Origin: Myxococcota bacterium
Lineage (GTDB): Bacteria > Myxococcota_A > Polyangia > Polyangiales > JANWZI01
NCBI GenBank assembly: GCA_025054695.1
Contig: JANWZI010000009.1
Span: forward strand, 1-64,000
Direction: 5' to 3'
DNA: 64,000 nt
Positions 8,047-17,293 of the stretch are shown here, in pieces. Within the stretch, counting starts at the first letter, position 1. Each line of letters starts with the position of its first letter. The translations under genes were made by a program, and so were the position numbers. Below the pieces are notes generated by a model, which ran no database searches, was not told the origin of the DNA, and saw only the letters and a program-made list of their open reading frames with translations.

Positions 8047-10920
8047 TCAGTCGATCCAGGAGACCATCTCGGGGCGCCGCGTCCGGTAATTCTCGTCGAC
8101 GTAGTCGAGCAACTCGAGCAAGAACGTCTCCATCTGGGCGCCGGACGGCGTGCCGCGCGGCGCGTCCGTGTAGAAAGTGCCCTTGAGGCATTCCTCGCCC
8201 CGGCAACGGCCGTCGGGAAACACGAAAATCATCTTCTGGAAACGCGCGTGCTCCGCAATCGCCGTCGAGGTCATGTAATTCCAGAACAAAATCCCCGTCG
8301 GCAATAGGTCCGCCGGTTCCATGCCATAGCCGTGGAGAAACACCACGACGGGATATCGCTGATCGCGGAATTCCTCGAGGTGATAGCCGGGTGGCAAGAT
8401 GATCGTGACGGGGCCGGTGCGACCGGTGCTCGCGGTGAACTCGAACAGGATCTGGCTGGGATTGGGACAGTCCGGTCGGCCCGACTCGCATAGCCGATCG
8501 GTGACGCGGCGTCGGTCGCCACCCGGCCAGCGCGCGCTCATCCACGACAGGGGCGCGAGCAGCCGATTGACGGCCTGAACGATGGTGCCCACGTGCGCGC
8601 CGTCCCCCATCTGGATGTCGGCCTCGGCGGCGTCCGGATCCCCGTACCGCACGAGGACGTACTTGCCGACGCCGTGCCAGAAGACGTCGGTGAACACGAA
8701 TTCTTCGTCGGATCGACGGCCGTCGAGGTGCAGCGAGCCGTGGCGATTGTAGTAACGCACCGGGAGCCCCCGGGCGACGAGCGCGGACACCATGAAGTTG
8801 CTCGCCGTCGCGCCGAGGAACAGATCCCGGATGCCGCCGTCGGCGAACACGTCGAGGTTTTGCAGCGCGACCAGCGGCGCTGCGCGGATGAGCTCGCGCG
8901 GCCCCCGTGCGAGCATCCGCCGCGCCCCGTGCGCCATGTCCCAGCATCCGTTGCCTTCGCCCCGGTCGAAACCGCCGTCCGCCAGTTGCCGCGTGCCGAG
9001 GACGCCGTCGAGACCGACGTCGAGGAACGCCTCTCCGTCGGCGGGATTGCACGGGTCGCCGTTGCGGATCAGGTCGCCCTCGGTCCCCGTCGGATTGTAC
9101 TGATAGTCGAAGTCGTCTCCGGCGGGGTCCGGGTTCGTGATGGGGTCGTACCCCCGCTCGTCTCGATTGCAAACCCGATCGACGCCACAATCGTCCCAGG
9201 GCTCGCGCCCGTTGCGGATCACCGGCTCTCCCGGATCGCGCCGTCCATTGGCATTGACGTCGACCGCGAGGGCCACCTCGACCGGTGTGTCGTTCGGCCC
9301 CGCCGGATCCCAGCGCCCGACGTCGCGCTCGCCGCCGACGACGCGTTCGGCTCCGTCGCAAAACGCGATGACGGGATGGCGTCCCTCCGGATTGTACTCG
9401 TCGTCGAAGAATCCCGTGCCGGGCGCTCCGCTGTAGGGCGGAATGATCACCGGCTCGCGGCAGCGCTGGCTCGACGGACGGGTCAGTTCGCTCGCCGGAA
9501 CGCCCGGGGGCAAGACGTTCGGTTCGTCCTCGGTCGCGGCGCGGTCGGTGTTGGGATTGCCGAACATGCGCGCCAGATCGCGGAAGATGGTGACGTACTC
9601 GCGGCGGTCGAAGCGCCCACCCTGTCCGTCGTGCTCGTCGACGTAGTACCAGTCCTCGAAATGCTGCGCGTGCTCGTGCATGTACCGGGGCGGCGGCACG
9701 CGCGCGAGGGAGGCGCCGGCCTCGCAAGAGGCCGGATCGCGGCGCCGTTCTTCGTCGGTGCAGAAGCCCCCGAGGTGGTAGTCGCGCATGTATTGCAGCA
9801 TGTACTGCCAATCCCATGCGGCGCCCAGCGGCGCGAGGAAGTCGAACCGATCGAGATTGCGAAGGCCGGCGATCCCCGTTCCGCCACCGCCCATGGAAAT
9901 GCCCGTGATTCCCCGGAAGGTCATCCGCCGCATGCGCGGGCGGCCCGCGTCGGCGCGCACCACCGCTTGATAGGTTCCCAGTCGGGGGGCCTCGAAGACG
10001 AGCCGTCCGTCCGGTCCCCCGGTCCACTGGACGAACGCCACGGGGACGCGCCGCGGCGTCGGCACGCCGGGGCCGGTGTACGTCAGCTCCACGTGGCCGT
10101 CGTGGGCGCCCTCCGGGAGTCGGGTGCGTCGGACCGGAATGGCCATGGGGACCTCGCGCGCGAAGCGAAGGTGCACGGGACCGAAGCGAACGGCCGGACC
10201 GAGCGGTAGCCAGCCGTCGGGCACCTGGTCGGGCGCGCAGCCGATGGACGCGTCGAAGGGCTCGACGTGATAGCGATCGCGGCGCGCCGAGTTGGGCGTC
10301 AGCGCCACGAAGGCGCCGGCGAGCGAGCCGTCGGCGACGCGAAGCTCGCCTCCCGGGGTGACACGGCCGCTCGCCATTCCCGAACATGGGGGCAGCTCGT
10401 CCGCGGTCACGACCACGTCGAGGGTTGCGGTGACCGGTGACGGGTCACCCGTCGGCGGTTGCCACCGCGCCGTCAGTCGCGTGCGGCCGGTGCCCAAACC
10501 CCGCAGGCGCACCTCGGCACGGCTCGTGTTGCGCTCGATGCGCAACCTCGACGGCTCGAGCGCTACCACCGAGGAGTCTTCCAGCGTCAGCTCGACGTCC
10601 ATGTCGACGCAGGGGTTGTCGCGCGACAGGAGCAGCGCCGCGACGCGCGTGCGGCCCGGCACGGTGCCCACCTCGGCGGGCTCGAAGCGCAGCGCCGGCC
10701 GCGCGCGACACTCTTCCTCCGCGTCGGGCCCGGCATCCACGAACCGCCGCGGCGGGTCGTCTCCGCCGCATGCCGCCGCACCCGCAGCGAGCAACAGCGC
10801 GAAAGCCCACCCCCACCCGCTGCCCGCACCGCGGAGGGCGTGAGCCAGGGGGACATGCGGGATCCGGCCGGCCCGGCAATCGCCGGTCACGGCGCAACAA
10901 GTCGAGAACGCACGAAGCAC
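8047..10920 (-). CDS. large lipoprotein with a permuted alpha/beta-hydrolase (esterase D-like) domain
   Basis: About 957 residues from a GTG start. A hydrophobic segment ending in LLLAAGAAAC followed by GG suggests lipoprotein export. Residues ~75-330 look like beta-rich Ig-type domains. Then comes an esterase nucleophile elbow (GITGISMGGGGTG, ~350) and the kind of sequence that normally follows it. After a long Asp/Gly-rich insert (VDVNANGRRDPGEP, calcium-loop-like) the protein ends with what is normally the N-terminal half of an esterase: IILPPGY, YPVVVFLHGYGME, MIFVFPDGRC, ETFLLELLDYVDENYRT. The order is therefore permuted relative to standard esterase D/feruloyl esterase proteins. Probably a surface or periplasmic esterase of unknown substrate. 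Its start lies 19 bp from the divergent M14 peptidase start, and the exact start codon is uncertain. Confidence 0.8.
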   Translation of the reverse strand: MLRAFSTCCAVTGDCRAGRIPHVPLAHALRGAGSGWGWAFALLLAAGAAACGGDDPPRRFVDAGPDAEEECRARPALRFEPAEVGTVPGRTRVAALLLSRDNPCVDMDVELTLEDSSVVALEPSRLRIERNTSRAEVRLRGLGTGRTRLTARWQPPTGDPSPVTATLDVVVTADELPPCSGMASGRVTPGGELRVADGSLAGAFVALTPNSARRDRYHVEPFDASIGCAPDQVPDGWLPLGPAVRFGPVHLRFAREVPMAIPVRRTRLPEGAHDGHVELTYTGPGVPTPRRVPVAFVQWTGGPDGRLVFEAPRLGTYQAVVRADAGRPRMRRMTFRGITGISMGGGGTGIAGLRNLDRFDFLAPLGAAWDWQYMLQYMRDYHLGGFCTDEERRRDPASCEAGASLARVPPPRYMHEHAQHFEDWYYVDEHDGQGGRFDRREYVTIFRDLARMFGNPNTDRAATEDEPNVLPPGVPASELTRPSSQRCREPVIIPPYSGAPGTGFFDDEYNPEGRHPVIAFCDGAERVVGGERDVGRWDPAGPNDTPVEVALAVDVNANGRRDPGEPVIRNGREPWDDCGVDRVCNRDERGYDPITNPDPAGDDFDYQYNPTGTEGDLIRNGDPCNPADGEAFLDVGLDGVLGTRQLADGGFDRGEGNGCWDMAHGARRMLARGPRELIRAAPLVALQNLDVFADGGIRDLFLGATASNFMVSALVARGLPVRYYNRHGSLHLDGRRSDEEFVFTDVFWHGVGKYVLVRYGDPDAAEADIQMGDGAHVGTIVQAVNRLLAPLSWMSARWPGGDRRRVTDRLCESGRPDCPNPSQILFEFTASTGRTGPVTIILPPGYHLEEFRDQRYPVVVFLHGYGMEPADLLPTGILFWNYMTSTAIAEHARFQKMIFVFPDGRCRGEECLKGTFYTDAPRGTPSGAQMETFLLELLDYVDENYRTRRPEMVSWID

Positions 10921-10939
10921 GGCGCTATCGTACTGGGCG

Positions 10940-11920
10940 ATGGCAGTCGTCGACAGGGGCGTGCGCGAACGACTCGAGTGGGCTCGCCGGCGCGTCGAGT
11001 CCCGTCCCCTCGGTGCGGACGTGCCGCACGAACGGCTGGGTCGGTACCGGTCCTACGGCGAGCTGCTCGACGCATGGGCGGCCCTGGCCGATGCCGGTGC
11101 GCGGCTCGATTGCCTCGGCGAGTCCGCAGGTGGGCAGCCGCTGTTTGCGCTCGAGGTCGGTCCCGCGGACGCGGGGCGCTTGGCCCTGGTGCTGTCCGGC
11201 ATCCACGCGATGGAATGGATCGGTGTCGAAACGGGGATGGCCCTGTTCGGCCGACTCGTCGCGGAGCCGCCCGCGGATCGCCGCGTCGCTTACGTACCGG
11301 TCGTCAATCCGGACGGCTACCTTCGCGCGGAATCCGACCTGCGGGCGCGCCGCCGGCGGTTCGTGCGGGCCAACGCGAACGGCGTCGATCTCAATCGGAA
11401 CTGGCCCACCCACTGGCGCTCCGTCAAATGGGAAGCACGCCTGCTGCCATGCCTGGGCGGGCCGGGGACCGCTCCGCGCTCGGAGCCGGAGGTAGACGCC
11501 ATCTGCGCGAAGCTGGAGGCGTGGCACCGCGCGGGCGTCGCCGTCGAGCGCGCACTGTCGCTGCACTCGTTCGGGCGGATGCTGCTGCTGCCATACGGAG
11601 GGCGATGGCGGCGCCCGACTCGATTTCGCGAGCATCTCGATGCGGCGCGCGCGATGCACGCGCGCATCGGCGACGGGCGCCATCGCATCCGCCAATCGGC
11701 GCGCTGGGTGCCGGGGTTGTTCGCGCACGGCATGGAAATCGACCACCTGCTCGAGGCGTTCGGCGCGCTTTCGCTGCTCGTCGAGTGCTCCAGTGGCGGC
11801 CTGCGACTGCACGATCCGACGAGCTGGTGGCATCCGTGGCGCTGGTTCAATCCCCCCGATCCGGAGCGAACCGTCGACGGGCTCGTCACGGCGCTCGAGG
11901 CCTTCGTGCGCGGAACCTGA
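10940..11920 (+). CDS. M14-family zinc carboxypeptidase
   Basis: A 326-residue metallopeptidase starting at ATG (MAVVDRG). Zinc ligands are visible as HAMEW (HxxE, ~90) and LSLHSFG (~208); the substrate-binding region is NANGVDLNRNWP (~150) and the catalytic Glu is probably in LLVECSSGG (~280). There is no signal peptide, so it is probably cytoplasmic, unlike many M14 enzymes. It could be a murein-peptide or amino-acid-conjugate hydrolase; the substrate cannot be told from the sequence. It is divergent from the esterase-like lipoprotein with only 19 bp between start codons, so one promoter must overlap the other gene. Confidence 0.85.
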   Translation: MAVVDRGVRERLEWARRRVESRPLGADVPHERLGRYRSYGELLDAWAALADAGARLDCLGESAGGQPLFALEVGPADAGRLALVLSGIHAMEWIGVETGMALFGRLVAEPPADRRVAYVPVVNPDGYLRAESDLRARRRRFVRANANGVDLNRNWPTHWRSVKWEARLLPCLGGPGTAPRSEPEVDAICAKLEAWHRAGVAVERALSLHSFGRMLLLPYGGRWRRPTRFREHLDAARAMHARIGDGRHRIRQSARWVPGLFAHGMEIDHLLEAFGALSLLVECSSGGLRLHDPTSWWHPWRWFNPPDPERTVDGLVTALEAFVRGT

Positions 11921-12083
11921 GCGACGGCCTCGGTCGAGCGACTCCGTCCTTGTGCGCACGTGCGCGTGAATCGGGGCCGTCGAGTGTGCCGGACGTCGTT
12001 CCGATCCCGAGCCGCCCTCGGCGTCGAGTCTCGCCGCGACGGATTGCCCATCCGCGGCACACGGGCTCCCATGCAGGGCGTCG

Positions 12084-13295
12084 TCAGCGATTCTGCAATT
12101 GCCGCTGGATCTCCCGCATGACCTCCGGGGGAATGTCCCTCGTTCCTTCGGTCATCGCAGACGGTCCGGACGAAGGGGGCTCGCTTGCGGTCGGGGTCAT
12201 CGCGGCGGCGCTTCCCATCGCCGTCATCGCCGTCATCGCCGTCTCGGTCATCGCCGTCGAATCGCTCGTACTGGCACTCCCCGAGTCGGTGGACTGGAAC
12301 GAGGCGAGCGTGACGTTGATCTTTTCGGCGACGTAGCTCGAGACGACGTACACGATGTCGACTCCGTCGCGCGCCAGATAATACTCGCGATTTTCGTCGC
12401 GACCGTTTCCAAGCCGCAGCGTGATGCTCTCCGGCGGCAGCGTCGGAACCGAAGCGTCCGGCCCTCCGGCGTCCCCGACGCCGGCGTCCGGAGCGCGTCG
12501 GACCACGGTCAGCGTGACGCGTGCGCTCTGTTCGCCGATGCCCGTCGACTCGCGCGTGGCGTCGGTCGCAGCAAAGTCCACCGCAGACAGCCGCGCGAGG
12601 GTCGAGACGATCGAGTCGACCTTCGACGGCGAGAACCGTTCGATGGCCGCCACCCCGGCCGGCAGGGCCCACTCGTTCTCGCTATTGCGCACGAAGCGCC
12701 AGGATCCCGCCGACGTCTGGAAGGCGATCTCGCGCACCTCGTCCGTCGAGACGTCCGTGATCCGCCGGTTGCGCCAGTCCTTGACGTCCCGGTTGAACGC
12801 CCACTTGATCGAGCCCTCGACGCCCCAGACGCGGTCCTGACCCTCGCGCCGCACGTTGGTGAAGCCGGCCCCGTAGCCACCGATCCACAGATCCGCGAGC
12901 GTCTGGCCATCACCCCGGACGATCACCCGGACGGCGTGCTCGGCATCGACTTCGAGCCGCGCGTGGTGCGCGGCATTGCTCGCCACGAGGCGGCCCGCTT
13001 TCATCTCGTCGAGGCGGTCGAGGGCCGTCTCGACGGCGCTCGCGTCGGCCTCGGCGTCGACCGGCTCGACCAGACGCCAGCCCTCCGGGCGTCGCGCGAG
13101 GCGCACGGTCGGCTGGTCGGCCGCGGGGCGGCGGACCTCGATCTCGTCGATCTCGTCTTTGTCGAGATCGGGCAGGGCCGTGGTCAAATCCTCGGGCGGG
13201 GTTTCCACCGGCGCGCGCGAGACACTGAGCCAGATGGCGAGCCCGCCCAGGGCGACGAGCACCGCCGTGGCGATGACGAGTCGATGTCGCTTCAT
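12084..13295 (-). CDS. DUF4340-type protein of a Gld-like ABC transporter locus
   Basis: A 403-residue protein with an N-terminal membrane anchor (LVIATAVLVALGGLAIWLSV) and a periplasmic part matching the DUF4340 family usually encoded next to GldA/F/G-type transporters. The start ATG (MKRHR) has GGAGG 8 bp upstream, better than the longer ORF in the track. Recognisable features are EVRRPAADQPTV, the WIGGYGAGFTNV region and RLGNGRDENREYYLARDG. The C-terminal ~60 residues are low complexity: a run such as TAMTETAMTAMTAM encoded by a 9-bp repeat, then a Pro/Ser linker and a short helical end. It is the last gene of the four-gene minus-strand cluster. Confidence 0.85.
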   Translation of the reverse strand: MKRHRLVIATAVLVALGGLAIWLSVSRAPVETPPEDLTTALPDLDKDEIDEIEVRRPAADQPTVRLARRPEGWRLVEPVDAEADASAVETALDRLDEMKAGRLVASNAAHHARLEVDAEHAVRVIVRGDGQTLADLWIGGYGAGFTNVRREGQDRVWGVEGSIKWAFNRDVKDWRNRRITDVSTDEVREIAFQTSAGSWRFVRNSENEWALPAGVAAIERFSPSKVDSIVSTLARLSAVDFAATDATRESTGIGEQSARVTLTVVRRAPDAGVGDAGGPDASVPTLPPESITLRLGNGRDENREYYLARDGVDIVYVVSSYVAEKINVTLASFQSTDSGSASTSDSTAMTETAMTAMTAMGSAAAMTPTASEPPSSGPSAMTEGTRDIPPEVMREIQRQLQNR

Positions 13296-13422
13296 CGGGC
13301 ATCCTCCAGAATGGGCCGGCGTCCGTGCCGCCTCGCGACGGGCCGGGCACGACGGCCCCTGCGCTCGACCGTCGCGGCCGCGAACCTCGCACCCCCGCGC
13401 TGGCCGCTGCGACGCATGGGGG

Positions 13423-15225
13423 TCAGAGCGACAGGCGGGCCCGCTGGCGCTTGCGCAGTTGCCAGCGAACGACGCCGAAGAGGGCCACCGCGGCCGGCAG
13501 CCCCAGCATGTTGCCCCAGCGGTAGCGCGCCTTGCGTGCGTCCCACTCTTCGAGGGCGCGCTTGCCCCGCTCGAGCGCCGCATCGCGCTCCCGGACGCGT
13601 GCCTCGGCCGTCTGCTCGTCGCCCTGCGCCGCCGCCTCGAGCGCGCTCCGGTGCGCCTCGAGGGCGTCCTGTTCCGCCTGGCGCACGTTTTGCGGGACGT
13701 CGAGCGGCGAGTCCGCGATGTTCTTCGCGCGGACGGCGATGAGGTCGTCGTCCTGGGCGAGCCAGTCGATGGCGTTCAGCGCGACGCCGAGCGGCCCGGA
13801 TAGATTGCAATCCGTCTCGCCGTGACCCTGCGGCCCCTGGATCTCGTCGCGCAGCAGGAAGCTGCCGCCGACCACGAAGACGCGCACGTCTCGCTCGGCG
13901 CGCGCGGGTGCCTCGACGGCCGGCGCCTCGGGCGCCGCATTCTCCGCCCCGGCGTCCGGCGCGCTCATCTGGCCGCTGGGCGTCTGCGATCCGCCGAACG
14001 CGCTCGGGAGCTTGCCCTCGATCGCCACGATGAGGGGGAATGGCCCCGCGGGTCCCTCCATGCGCCATTCCTGGGGCGGGCGCGGCCGCAACGAGACACT
14101 CGCTTCTTCATACGTCCAGCTTTGCCCTTCGTCGCTCGAGCGCGCGAGGGTTCGCACGCGGATTTGCGAATCGTTCGTCGGCACGAGGCGGAGCGGCGAG
14201 ACGAACGGCAAGTGCGCTCCGTCGAGCCGGAACGTGGCCGGATGTTCGCGCGCCGCCTCGTCGAAGCGGACGATGGGAATGACCGGATGCGGTACCAGAA
14301 CGGGAATCCCGAGACGCGAGGGCATCGGCACGCGCCCACAGCGGGCGTCGGCCACGAGGCCCTCGCGCACCTCGACGCCCCAGCGCCGCAGCAGACGATT
14401 GAGACCCGTATCGACCGATTGCGCGCTCGGATCGAAGCCTTCGAGGTCGATCTTCATCGATCCGCCGAATACGCCGAGTGAGCCGCCCCGCATGACGTAT
14501 TGATTGATGTACCGCAGCTCCGTCTCCGACAGCGGCGTGCGGGGCTCGACGACGAGCAACGCGCGTAGGTCGCGTGCGATCTCGCTCGTGGCGGACACCT
14601 CGCGGACGTCGTACGTCGGCAGACAATCACGCAGTCGAGACAGGCCTTTGGACAGCGTCGGTCCATCGTGGCCGCCGAGCAGACCGATCGGGGTCCGGTC
14701 GCCCACGAGCTCCTTGATCTTCATCGTGAGCTGGTACTCAAGCCCCTCGGTGCTCTCGATGGCCGGGATCACCTCGCTGCGGTCGAGGTAGCGCAACACG
14801 AGCCCGCGATAGCCCTCGACCTGCTGCACCGAATCGTTGCGGACCGTCGTATGCGCCACGCGTACGACGCCGTCGCGCTCGGCTTGTTCCTTCTCGTCGT
14901 CCGTATCCGGCCGCACGAGCTTGACGACGAGCCGGCCGTTGCTCGCCGCGCGGTACTCGTCGAGCAGATCGAGCACGTGGCGCTCGGTCGCATTGTGCGG
15001 CGGTGGCAAATCCTCGGTGAAGTACGCGGTCACCTCGAGCGTGTCGGTCAACCGCTGCGCGACCTTGCGCGATCCGTCCGAGAGCGAGAACAGCCCCTTC
15101 TCGGTCAGGTCGAGGCGGTGGTGGACGAAGAAGCCGACCACGTTGAGCGCGACGAGGATGCCGCCGATGAGCAGCAGGAAACCCAACGACTCGCTCGCGG
15201 TGCGGACGCGTCGACTGGACAGCAC
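13423..15225 (-). CDS. GldG-like ABC transporter auxiliary protein
   Basis: A 600-residue protein with one N-terminal transmembrane segment (LGFLLLIGGILVALNVVGFF), a large extracytoplasmic GldG/ABC-2-type auxiliary domain (residues ~35-400, including HRLDLTEKGLFSLSDGS, VRGGSLGVFGG and the DTGLNRLLRRWGV region) and a C-terminal membrane segment (~575-595) followed by a basic tail. An Ala/Gly/Pro-rich linker at ~425 and an Ala/Glu/Arg-rich helix near ~540-570 are visible. It starts 3 bp from the permease gene, so it is co-transcribed. In Flavobacterium the family serves gliding motility; homologues occur in many bacteria, and the cargo here is unknown. Confidence 0.85.
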   Translation of the reverse strand: MLSSRRVRTASESLGFLLLIGGILVALNVVGFFVHHRLDLTEKGLFSLSDGSRKVAQRLTDTLEVTAYFTEDLPPPHNATERHVLDLLDEYRAASNGRLVVKLVRPDTDDEKEQAERDGVVRVAHTTVRNDSVQQVEGYRGLVLRYLDRSEVIPAIESTEGLEYQLTMKIKELVGDRTPIGLLGGHDGPTLSKGLSRLRDCLPTYDVREVSATSEIARDLRALLVVEPRTPLSETELRYINQYVMRGGSLGVFGGSMKIDLEGFDPSAQSVDTGLNRLLRRWGVEVREGLVADARCGRVPMPSRLGIPVLVPHPVIPIVRFDEAAREHPATFRLDGAHLPFVSPLRLVPTNDSQIRVRTLARSSDEGQSWTYEEASVSLRPRPPQEWRMEGPAGPFPLIVAIEGKLPSAFGGSQTPSGQMSAPDAGAENAAPEAPAVEAPARAERDVRVFVVGGSFLLRDEIQGPQGHGETDCNLSGPLGVALNAIDWLAQDDDLIAVRAKNIADSPLDVPQNVRQAEQDALEAHRSALEAAAQGDEQTAEARVRERDAALERGKRALEEWDARKARYRWGNMLGLPAAVALFGVVRWQLRKRQRARLSL

Positions 15226-15228
15226 GGC

Positions 15229-15942
15229 TCACCTCCAGCGCCGGCTCTCGAGCGAGCGGAACGCGAGCAGCAGCGCAAAGCCCGTCAGCGAGAGGAAATA
15301 GACGACGTCGCGCGTATCGACGACGCCGCGCGTCATCGGGGTCAGGTGCCGATCGAAGGAGAGCCACTCGACCACGCTCGTCACGAGGCCGCGCGGGAGG
15401 AACGGAAGAATGCGGTCGGCGAACCAGAACGCGAAGTTGAGGATCAAGCCGACGAAGAACGCCACGACCTGGTTGTCCGTCCAGCTCGAGGCGAGCAGCC
15501 CGATCGAGAGCATCGCGGCACCCTGCAGGAACAGGCCGAGATAGCCACTCCAGACGGGACCCCAGTCGAGGTTGCCGAACTGCGAGACGGCGATCGGGTA
15601 GACGAACGTGATGGCGAGGAAGACGACGTATAGCCCGAGCACGCCGAGCAGCTTGCCGACGATCACGTCGGCGTCGCGCACCGGCATCGTGAGCAGCAGC
15701 TCGATGCTGCCCGTGCGCTTCTCCTCGGCGATGAGGTTCATCGTGAGGGCGGGGGCCGCGACGACGAGCATCACGGAGACGAGCTCGTACAGATTGCGCA
15801 CGCTCGTGACGCCCTGCAGGAAGAACGTCTGCCAGAAGAAGAAGCCCAGAAAGCCGAGCATCAGGCAGACGACGATGTAGGCCGCGGGCCCGTTGAAGTA
15901 GCTGGCGAGTTGCCGCCGCGCGATGACGAGCGTCGTACGCAT
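15229..15942 (-). CDS. ABC-2-type permease (GldF-like)
   Basis: A 237-residue integral membrane protein with six hydrophobic segments, beginning RRQLASYFNGPAAYIVVCLMLG as GldF-type permeases do and with the cytoplasmic motif EEKRTGSIELLLTMPV, typical of ABC-2 permeases. The stop of the ATPase gene lies 3 bp upstream and the GldG-like gene begins 3 bp after its stop, a tight operon. It should pair with the 15946-17040 ATPase to form the transporter core. Confidence 0.9.
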   Translation of the reverse strand: MRTTLVIARRQLASYFNGPAAYIVVCLMLGFLGFFFWQTFFLQGVTSVRNLYELVSVMLVVAAPALTMNLIAEEKRTGSIELLLTMPVRDADVIVGKLLGVLGLYVVFLAITFVYPIAVSQFGNLDWGPVWSGYLGLFLQGAAMLSIGLLASSWTDNQVVAFFVGLILNFAFWFADRILPFLPRGLVTSVVEWLSFDRHLTPMTRGVVDTRDVVYFLSLTGFALLLAFRSLESRRWR

Positions 15943-15945
15943 CGA

Positions 15946-17040
15946 TCATCCCTTCCCATCCGCCGCGGCGTCCCGCGTAGGCGCCTGCGGCTCGTCCGCG
16001 CTTCCCTCGGTCGGGGGCGCCTCGGAAGCCGCTCGCCGTGCCGGGCCGGCACCCCCCTCCGGCCTCGCCGTGGCCTGGCTCTGGGCGTCCCCGCCGAGCG
16101 TCAGCTCGCGGAAGATACCCTCGAGGTTCTGCCCCTCGCGTCGCAGCTCCAGCAGGACGAGCCCCGCGTCTACCGCGGCGCGGAACAGCTCGGCGCGCAG
16201 GTCGCGATCCGACGACGGCTCGATCTCGAAGCTCACCTCCCGCGCGTCGGCGCCGTCCAACGGACGCACGGCGTCGACGCCCTCGATGCGCCCGAAGGCC
16301 TCGCGCGCCGCCTCCCGCTTGCCGTTCGAGGCGGCCACCGTCACGCGGTAGCGAGCCCTTCCGCCGCGCGCGCGCAGCGCCTCGGGAGTGTCGTCCGCCA
16401 CGATGCGCCCGCGCGCGATGATGAGCACGCGGCTGCAGGCCACCTGGACCTCGGCGAGATTGTGGGTGCTCAAAATCACCGTGCGCTCGCGTCCGATCTC
16501 GCGGATGAGGTCCCGGATTTCGACGGCCTGGTTGGGGTCCAGCCCGCTCATCGGCTCGTCGAGGATCAGGATGGGCGGCTCGTGCAACAGGGCCTGAGCG
16601 AGACCGACGCGCTGCCGAAAGCCCTTGGAAAGCTCGCGGATCTGCCGCGAGACGACCTCACCGAGGCGCGTGGCCTCGACGGCCTTGCGAATCTTGCGGC
16701 TCGCCTCCTCACCCTTCAGGCCGCGTACGTCGGCGACCCACCTCAGGTATTCGAGGACGAGCATGTCGGGATAGAGCGGGTTGTGCTCGGGGAGGTATCC
16801 GAGCGCGCGGCGCACGCCCATCGGGTCGTCGAACACATCGCAGCCGGCCACGCGGGCAGTTCCTTCCGTCGGCGCGATGAAGCACGTCAGGATCTTCATC
16901 GTCGTCGTCTTGCCCGCCCCATTCGGACCGAGAAAGCCGAGGACCTCGCCCCGGCGGACGTCGAACGAAACCTTCGAGAGCGCCGTCACGGACCCGTAGC
17001 GCTTGGTCAGTTCCCGCGCTTCGATCATCACGTCGGTCAT
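15946..17040 (-). CDS. ABC transporter ATP-binding protein (GldA-like)
   Basis: A 364-residue ABC ATPase: Walker A GPNGAGKTTTM (~40), Q-loop region, signature LSKGFRQRVGLAQAL (~137), Walker B ILILDEPMSGLDP (~159) and H-loop STHNLAEV (~190). The LSKG form of the signature is common in the GldA/ABC-2 subfamily. Residues ~225-315 form the usual C-terminal regulatory extension; the last ~50 are low-complexity Pro/Ala/Glu. It is the first gene of the minus-strand cluster and drives the DUF4340/GldG/GldF genes behind it. The divergent MopE-like gene begins 254 bp away. Confidence 0.92.
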   Translation of the reverse strand: MTDVMIEARELTKRYGSVTALSKVSFDVRRGEVLGFLGPNGAGKTTTMKILTCFIAPTEGTARVAGCDVFDDPMGVRRALGYLPEHNPLYPDMLVLEYLRWVADVRGLKGEEASRKIRKAVEATRLGEVVSRQIRELSKGFRQRVGLAQALLHEPPILILDEPMSGLDPNQAVEIRDLIREIGRERTVILSTHNLAEVQVACSRVLIIARGRIVADDTPEALRARGGRARYRVTVAASNGKREAAREAFGRIEGVDAVRPLDGADAREVSFEIEPSSDRDLRAELFRAAVDAGLVLLELRREGQNLEGIFRELTLGGDAQSQATARPEGGAGPARRAASEAPPTEGSADEPQAPTRDAAADGKG

Positions 17041-17293
17041 GGACCGTGGCCTCCCGTCGGGGCCGCGACTGTAACCGCGACCCCCCCGCCGTCAAGCGCC
17101 GCGCCGGGCGATCCGGCCTGCGCCGACGCTCCATCGAACCGCTGGCGCCCGCGAGCCATTCCAGGCCGGCCGGGGCTCCAGACGAGGCCGTGGAGCCGCG
17201 CGGAGCTGACGCCACGACCCACCTATGGGCCCTTGAAGTGGGGCAGGAGCGGTGCACGGTGCTACGATGGATGAAGCCACCGAGGGGTACGTC

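Noticed and set aside
15946-17040. LSKGF signature as a defective ABC ATPase
   Set aside because: LSKG(F/Y) variants are usual in this ABC subfamily; Walker A, B and H-loop are intact.
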